Assembly: GCA_003427395.1 (NCBI GenBank)
Contig: BFEA01000041.1
Coordinates: 2,680,396-2,726,658, forward strand
DNA length: 46,263 bases
Source of the DNA: Chara braunii
Taxonomy: Eukaryota; Streptophyta; Charophyceae; Charales; Characeae
Direction of reading: 5' to 3'
How positions within the stretch are numbered: position 1 is the stretch's first letter; every line of letters begins with the position of its first letter. This document shows, piece by piece, positions 41,856 to 46,263 of this stretch. Under the pieces are notes generated by a model. That model saw nothing but the letters and a program-made list of their open reading frames with translations, ran no database searches and was not told where the DNA came from. The position numbers and the translations under genes are program-made.

Positions 41856-43354
41856 CCGTCTGGGCTCTGCCCATCACAGGCAAACGTCCAGCATGCGCCT
41901 TCCGTTATTAAACAAACAATCCCTACCCTTCTCGGAAGGGCGCCCCAAATGTACAGGCTAAATGGCCAACCATGAGCCAAATGCTGGATTATAAACATTC
42001 ATATAATTCCTACAGACTGATAGGATCCCAATATGAATCAGATAAATTGCCCCCATGGAGTACTTCCGAAAGAGGTATCCCTTACGTAAATAGACATGGA
42101 CTAGACTTACAATATATAACTTAAGGGAATGCCCTCAAGAATTTGATCTCAAGTCCTTAGCTCCGAAGACGAATGGCCCTAACCTGGAAAGGTTCAAGCA
42201 AGGGTCTAACTTAAGACTTAGCAGAATAATCTAAACGTTAGACCCCACCCACTACCATTCCAACTGCCTCTAGGATCAATTACTTAGCCTTGGTCTCACG
42301 CAAATGCAGACATACCATGCTGCTGTAAAGACCCCAACGGCCATAATAGGTACCTCATACGGCCATACCCTTTGATAAACGTGCTTAGCCTTATCGATAT
42401 TGCTTCACCTCTCCTTAGCCATGTCACTTGGGCAAGACGTCGTTTCATCCCATCAGCTATCAAGGTCATAAGCAGACCACATCCGCATATAGTCAACACG
42501 CTTATCACTCTTATGTCACTCGTATTCTACCAAGCACATCGTCTCGCTCAATCGGCCTGTTATACAAACAAGGAGAGAATAATAACAGTCCACCCAACAA
42601 TCCGGCTTACTGAATACTTATCGGACTCCCCTACACAACTTTGGCACGGCCCAAGCCTAGTCAATCACTACCACGCGTCTCACTTCTAGACTCTAGGCTC
42701 ATCTAACTAGAGTTCGTTCCTCCCTCTTTAGCAATCTCACCGCATCATCCGTCTAACTGACCCTTCTGCCAAACCGAAGGTAGAAATTCGGAATCTTCAT
42801 AACCCTTTACTTAAACGATCGTACAAACTTTCCGCAATCTATCTCACAAAATCCTAGAACTTCCCATACATGCCTGATTTTTTCTCAATCTACCCGGGTG
42901 TCGTTCCACCAGGGAGAACGGTAGGCAGCTGTTATCCCCGGCAACGGCGCCACCTGTCGAGCGCATCGCTCTAGCACCGCATGCGGCGGCGCGGGACCCT
43001 CTCGGCCACGTCACGCAGGAGTTGAACCAACCTCGACACGAACACGCATATGGAGCTTCCTTAGGCCGCTCCAGCCGAGTGCACCAGCCATACCTCTCGC
43101 GAGCCCCTACGACATGATAGGGCCTACGCGAGGCACAACTTACCTCCACCTTATGGGAGCTGTCACCTCCCTTTGGTGGGCGTATCCCCGCCGAGCTACC
43201 AGTCCACAGTACGAAAGTTAATCAGTTGCAATCGCAAAGGTGGACCAGCCGAGGGCGTTTCTCGTTCACTGTAGCATAGGGGCTACGCGCGGTAATATGC
43301 CTATCGGACCCGCACACGAATCGACATCTTGGGGGGCTGAGGTCCCAAGCGCGA

Positions 43355-43453
43355 CTCGTCGTCGGTCGACTAGGACGCATCCCACACACCACGCGCACAC
43401 CACTTGCCCCCTCGTCGTCGGTCGACTAGGACGCATCCCACACACCACGCGCA
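43355..43453. repeat. 43-bp junction duplication
   Basis: CTCGTCGTCGGTCGACTAGG and the following 23 bp occur at 43355-43397 and again at 43411-43453, separated by ACCACTTGCCCC-like filler. It sits exactly at the join between the inverted copy and the third LTR piece. Confidence 0.85.
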
Positions 43454-43455
43454 GG

Positions 43456-46027
43456 ATCATTGAAGGATCATGAACTATTGTTTGTTCAGGTTGACTTGGG
43501 AATGGTGAGGGTATTTACCTTTGTGGTTTGGCCTGCCTGCGGCTGAGTGAGGCTACTACTTGGTCTGAGTTTCAGTTTGATAGGTAGTTGCTTTAGTCGC
43601 TCACCACGTGCTAGAGCCATAGGAGTTAGTTTCGATTCGTGCATTTTCTGAGCTAAGTTTTTTTTCTTTAGGTCAATTCTCGCATTTTCTGGTATCATTT
43701 TCTGTACTTGGCTTTGTATAAATCTTAACAAGCTACTTTCTCTACGGGAAGCGCTGCCGAAATTTCTACAAATCCAAGAAGTTAGTCAATTTTCGACTGG
43801 TTCAAGTTCAACTTGTCTTTTCTTTATATCTGACCTAGTAAAAATCTGGAAAATCTCATTTTCTAAAGGGAGTGCTGCCCAATTTTTTGTTAATTCAGGG
43901 AGTTACACAAAATTGGACCTTGAGAAGTCAAAGTTGCTTTCAAAATTCTCGACTTAGGCTTGTATAAATTTTGGAATAACACTTTTCTAGAGGGAGTGCT
44001 GCCGAAATTTCTGCAGAACCAAGGAGCTAGTTAAATCTTGTATAAAGTTGAACTCAAGATGTCTTTTGAGTCCGTATCTGACTTAGTATAAATCTGGGAA
44101 GTCTCCCTTTCTAAAGGAAGTGCTGCCCAAATTTCTACTAATTCAGGGAGTTAGACAAAACTTGACTTTCCAGACTTAGAAACTATTTCTGTGTTTTATA
44201 TTCGGGATGAAATAAATTTTGAAAAGACGCTTTTCCTATAGGAAATAGTGCCAAAATTTTTTGATTTAGAGGAGTTAGATTATATTTAATAGGTCGCGAT
44301 TCTGACGATCCACCCTGTATAGGGGAGACTATGCCAAGGGTCTGCCTTTGCTTTGGGCACTGCTTAAAGGTAGATTCAAACTTAGTTAACTATGACGATT
44401 TGAGTGAAAATGTGTTATGGAGTTGTATTCTCCATACACTTATGGTTTCAGCTTGGGGATTGACCTGTCATGCGTTACAGGTCCTCTTGATCGTTTGATT
44501 CGGGATTGGGACTAGTTTCAGCTTGATCCCACAAGGATCACATTCTGTTATCACTGATAACGGATCGGTTGCCGATTCGTCGGTTTACAACTCAACTCCA
44601 ATCCGCTCTTGCTACTCAACCTAAAGGTCTTAGCTTTGTGGTTTGAATTGTTTCATTGTGTTTTTACCCGGACTTTATTGAATGGCCATTTAACAAAAGT
44701 ACTGAATATTTATTTTGAGGAGTTGCACAAGAGTGAGGTTTGCGTCCCTAAAGCGAGGGGTATGAGCATAGAGAATGGTTGAAGTTGACCCCGTGTAGTG
44801 CATGGACTTCTGGTTGAATCTTTGATGTGATTGCAGGTATGGTTGTGATTCGGACTCTGGATGTGATTGCCTGCGATTTTATACATATATGGCTGAGAGG
44901 AGCCTCACTGTGACGGTGAGAAGTGATCGTCCTATATAATCAACCCTTATGTGTTTATAAGTGCTCTAAGTATTTGAGAGGGCTACTGTGAGTGCGAATA
45001 AGGGTTAACTGGATTATGTCTCGGGAGGGAAGAGATGTCCCCTTTTTACCCTTGTTTTTTAGAGATTTCTATGGTTGGACGTTGTAGTCCGTGGCAGCCG
45101 TCAAAGTCAAACCCCTTGACTTTCGCCCAGGCTCGGGGAGGACCTACCCCTAGGGCCGCGAGGGACGACTACCACCACAGGTATGGACCCGTGTACCACC
45201 CACTCTGCATAAGGGCGCAGAAGAGTGTGTGTGGTCTTCAACCGCGCACGGCGGTTGTCCACCATCGAGAGATTAACCCTCAAGGCGCGTGTCAGCCGAC
45301 ACTTGAGTGTTGAATGCGACCCTCGAGATGAACGAGGACCGCGTGAGTATGGGTACTACATAGTACGCCATCATTGCGACCGCTTGCGTACNCTTGCATC
45401 GCGAGTCGATATGAGCTAGCCCTGTGTCTGCGCGGTTTTTATACTAAGCCTCGCGCGCGACGCCTATTCGATCTCCGCGTTGGAAAGTTATGGGTTGGCT
45501 ACCGAGGGGCTAGGAGCGTTGCCGCGTTGTTCGATGTGCGTGCGTGTGTGCGTTTTGTTGTTTTTGTGTGTTCGTAAAGTGGTGTGCGCGTGGTGTGTGG
45601 GATGCGTCCTAGTCGACCGACGACAAGTCGCGCTTGGGACCTCAGCTCCCCAAGATGTCGGTTCGTGTGCGGGTCCGATAGGCGTATTACCGCGCGTAGC
45701 CCCTATGCTACAGCGAACGAGAAACGCCCTCGGCTGGTCCACCTCTGCGATTGCAACTGATTAACTTTCGTACTGTGGACTGGTAGCTCGGCGGGGATAC
45801 GCCCACCGAAGGGAGGTGACAGCTCCCGTAAGGTGGAGGTAAGTTGTGCCTCGCGTAGGCCCTATCCTGTCGTAGGGGCTCGCGAGAGGTATGGTCGGTG
45901 CACTCGGCTGGAGCGGCCTAAGGAAGCTCCATATGCATGTTCGTGTCAAGGTTGGTTCAACTCCTGCGTGATGCGGCCGAGAGGGTCCCGCGCCGCTGCG
46001 TGCGGTGCCGGACTGATGCGCTCGATA
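43456..46027 (+). repeat. 3' LTR, piece 3
   Basis: Collinear with 26961-29532 (constant offset 16495), with few differences in the first 700 bp and practically none over about 27.9-29.3 kb. The N at 45392 corresponds exactly to the N at 28897. It ends GCGCTCGATA, the C-to-T variant of the LTR end, and no PBS follows, as expected for a 3' LTR. Confidence 0.9.
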
Positions 46028-46263
46028 GCGCTTAAGGGCGTGCACCCCCCCTACGACTTGGTCCTCGTACCCATTCCTAACTACCACTAACCTACTAACT
46101 CTAACTTTGCTAACCTGCTCCCTATCTAATATGTGCCTTGACGTATCATGTACCTAACTACCCCCCTTCCCCCCTTGCATAACATTGGATCTAATGACAC
46201 TGTATAATGTCCCATTCTGAATGGGATGGTCGTGTTTTATACACACACCCCCTACTCACACAC
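46028..46263. other. 3' flank
   Basis: Begins GCGC, matching the 4 bases before 25792. It is C/T-rich and low in complexity with no gene. Confidence 0.6.

Larger units (their letters stand above)
40180..43405 (-). mobile_element. Inverted copy of the element's LTR end, PBS and gag
   Basis: Reverse complement of about 29082-32402. It includes the last 450 bp of the LTR, the PBS (42934-42952), the leader and the capsid frame. It replaces LTR positions 26466-26960 of the 3' LTR. The copies differ by scattered substitutions and a deletion of about 100 bp, so it is not a simple assembly mirror of the first copy. Confidence 0.82.
25792..46027 (+). mobile_element. Giant gag-only LTR retrotransposon, 3' LTR broken
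   Basis: The outer ends are TGTCGGCGC at 25792 and CTCGATA at 46027, with GCGC immediately outside both (25788-25791 and 46028-46031). The parts are a 5' LTR 25792-29532, PBS 29535-29553, interior to 35489, and 3' LTR pieces 35490-35943, 39951-40156 and 43456-46027. Together the three pieces are collinear with the 5' LTR except for its 26466-26960. Only Gag-like frames are present, with no protease, RT, RNase H or integrase. This is the architecture described as TR-GAG, and such elements must borrow enzymes in trans. The superfamily is probably Gypsy, judged by the Asp PBS and the Gag zinc knuckle. Confidence 0.7.

Overview
This is repeat-dominated eukaryotic nuclear DNA, and I see no intact single-copy host gene. 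A-tailed LINE and SINE inserts, Ty3/Gypsy and gag-only LTR elements, a PIF/Harbinger transposase relic and a tRNA-Asp primer-binding site point to a plant-lineage genome. The Gag and Harbinger wording resembles what I remember of large charophyte genomes such as Chara. That assignment is an inference from memory and was not tested here.

Layout. 1-6 kb: a 34-bp tandem repeat, short A-tailed inserts, a 5'-truncated LINE (minus strand, 1.6-2.9 kb), a hAT-like MITE (3.5 kb) and a frameshifted Harbinger transposase (4.8-5.7 kb). 6-14.3 kb: a decayed Ty3/Gypsy element with gag, protease, RT, RNase H, a PHD-like finger and integrase in that order. Its frames are broken and no LTR pair was found. 14.8-22.1 kb: a nursery of small elements. 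It holds two TTAA-bounded MITEs, a LINE tail, at least six copies of an A-tailed SINE (called SINE-1 here, two of its neighbouring inserts with clear target-site duplications), a 170-bp satellite, and a composite SINE with a tRNA-like head and a U6 snRNA-like body. 22.1-25.8 kb: unassigned sequence, a GC-rich palindromic repeat in three copies, a 663-base gap, and an A/C-rich segment.

25.8-46.0 kb appears to be one very large gag-only LTR retrotransposon. The 5' LTR is about 3.74 kb (25792-29532, TGTCG...CGACA). A perfect 19-nt tRNA-Asp primer-binding site follows, then a 5.9-kb interior carrying only Gag-type reading frames. The 3' LTR is split into three collinear pieces (35490-35943, 39951-40156, 43456-46027). 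Between the pieces lie a 4-kb block that includes the second tRNA-U6 composite SINE, and an inverted copy of the element's own interior (40180-43405). A 4-bp GCGC repeat flanks the outermost ends.

The most notable signals are: arrays of hairpins in the LTR whose loop sequence is conserved while the stems vary with compensation; the two-locus tRNA/U6 composite SINE; the PHD-like finger inside a Gypsy pol; and the gag-only element with giant LTRs. Several ambiguous bases recur at matching positions in different copies, so part of the 26-46 kb structure needs assembly validation.
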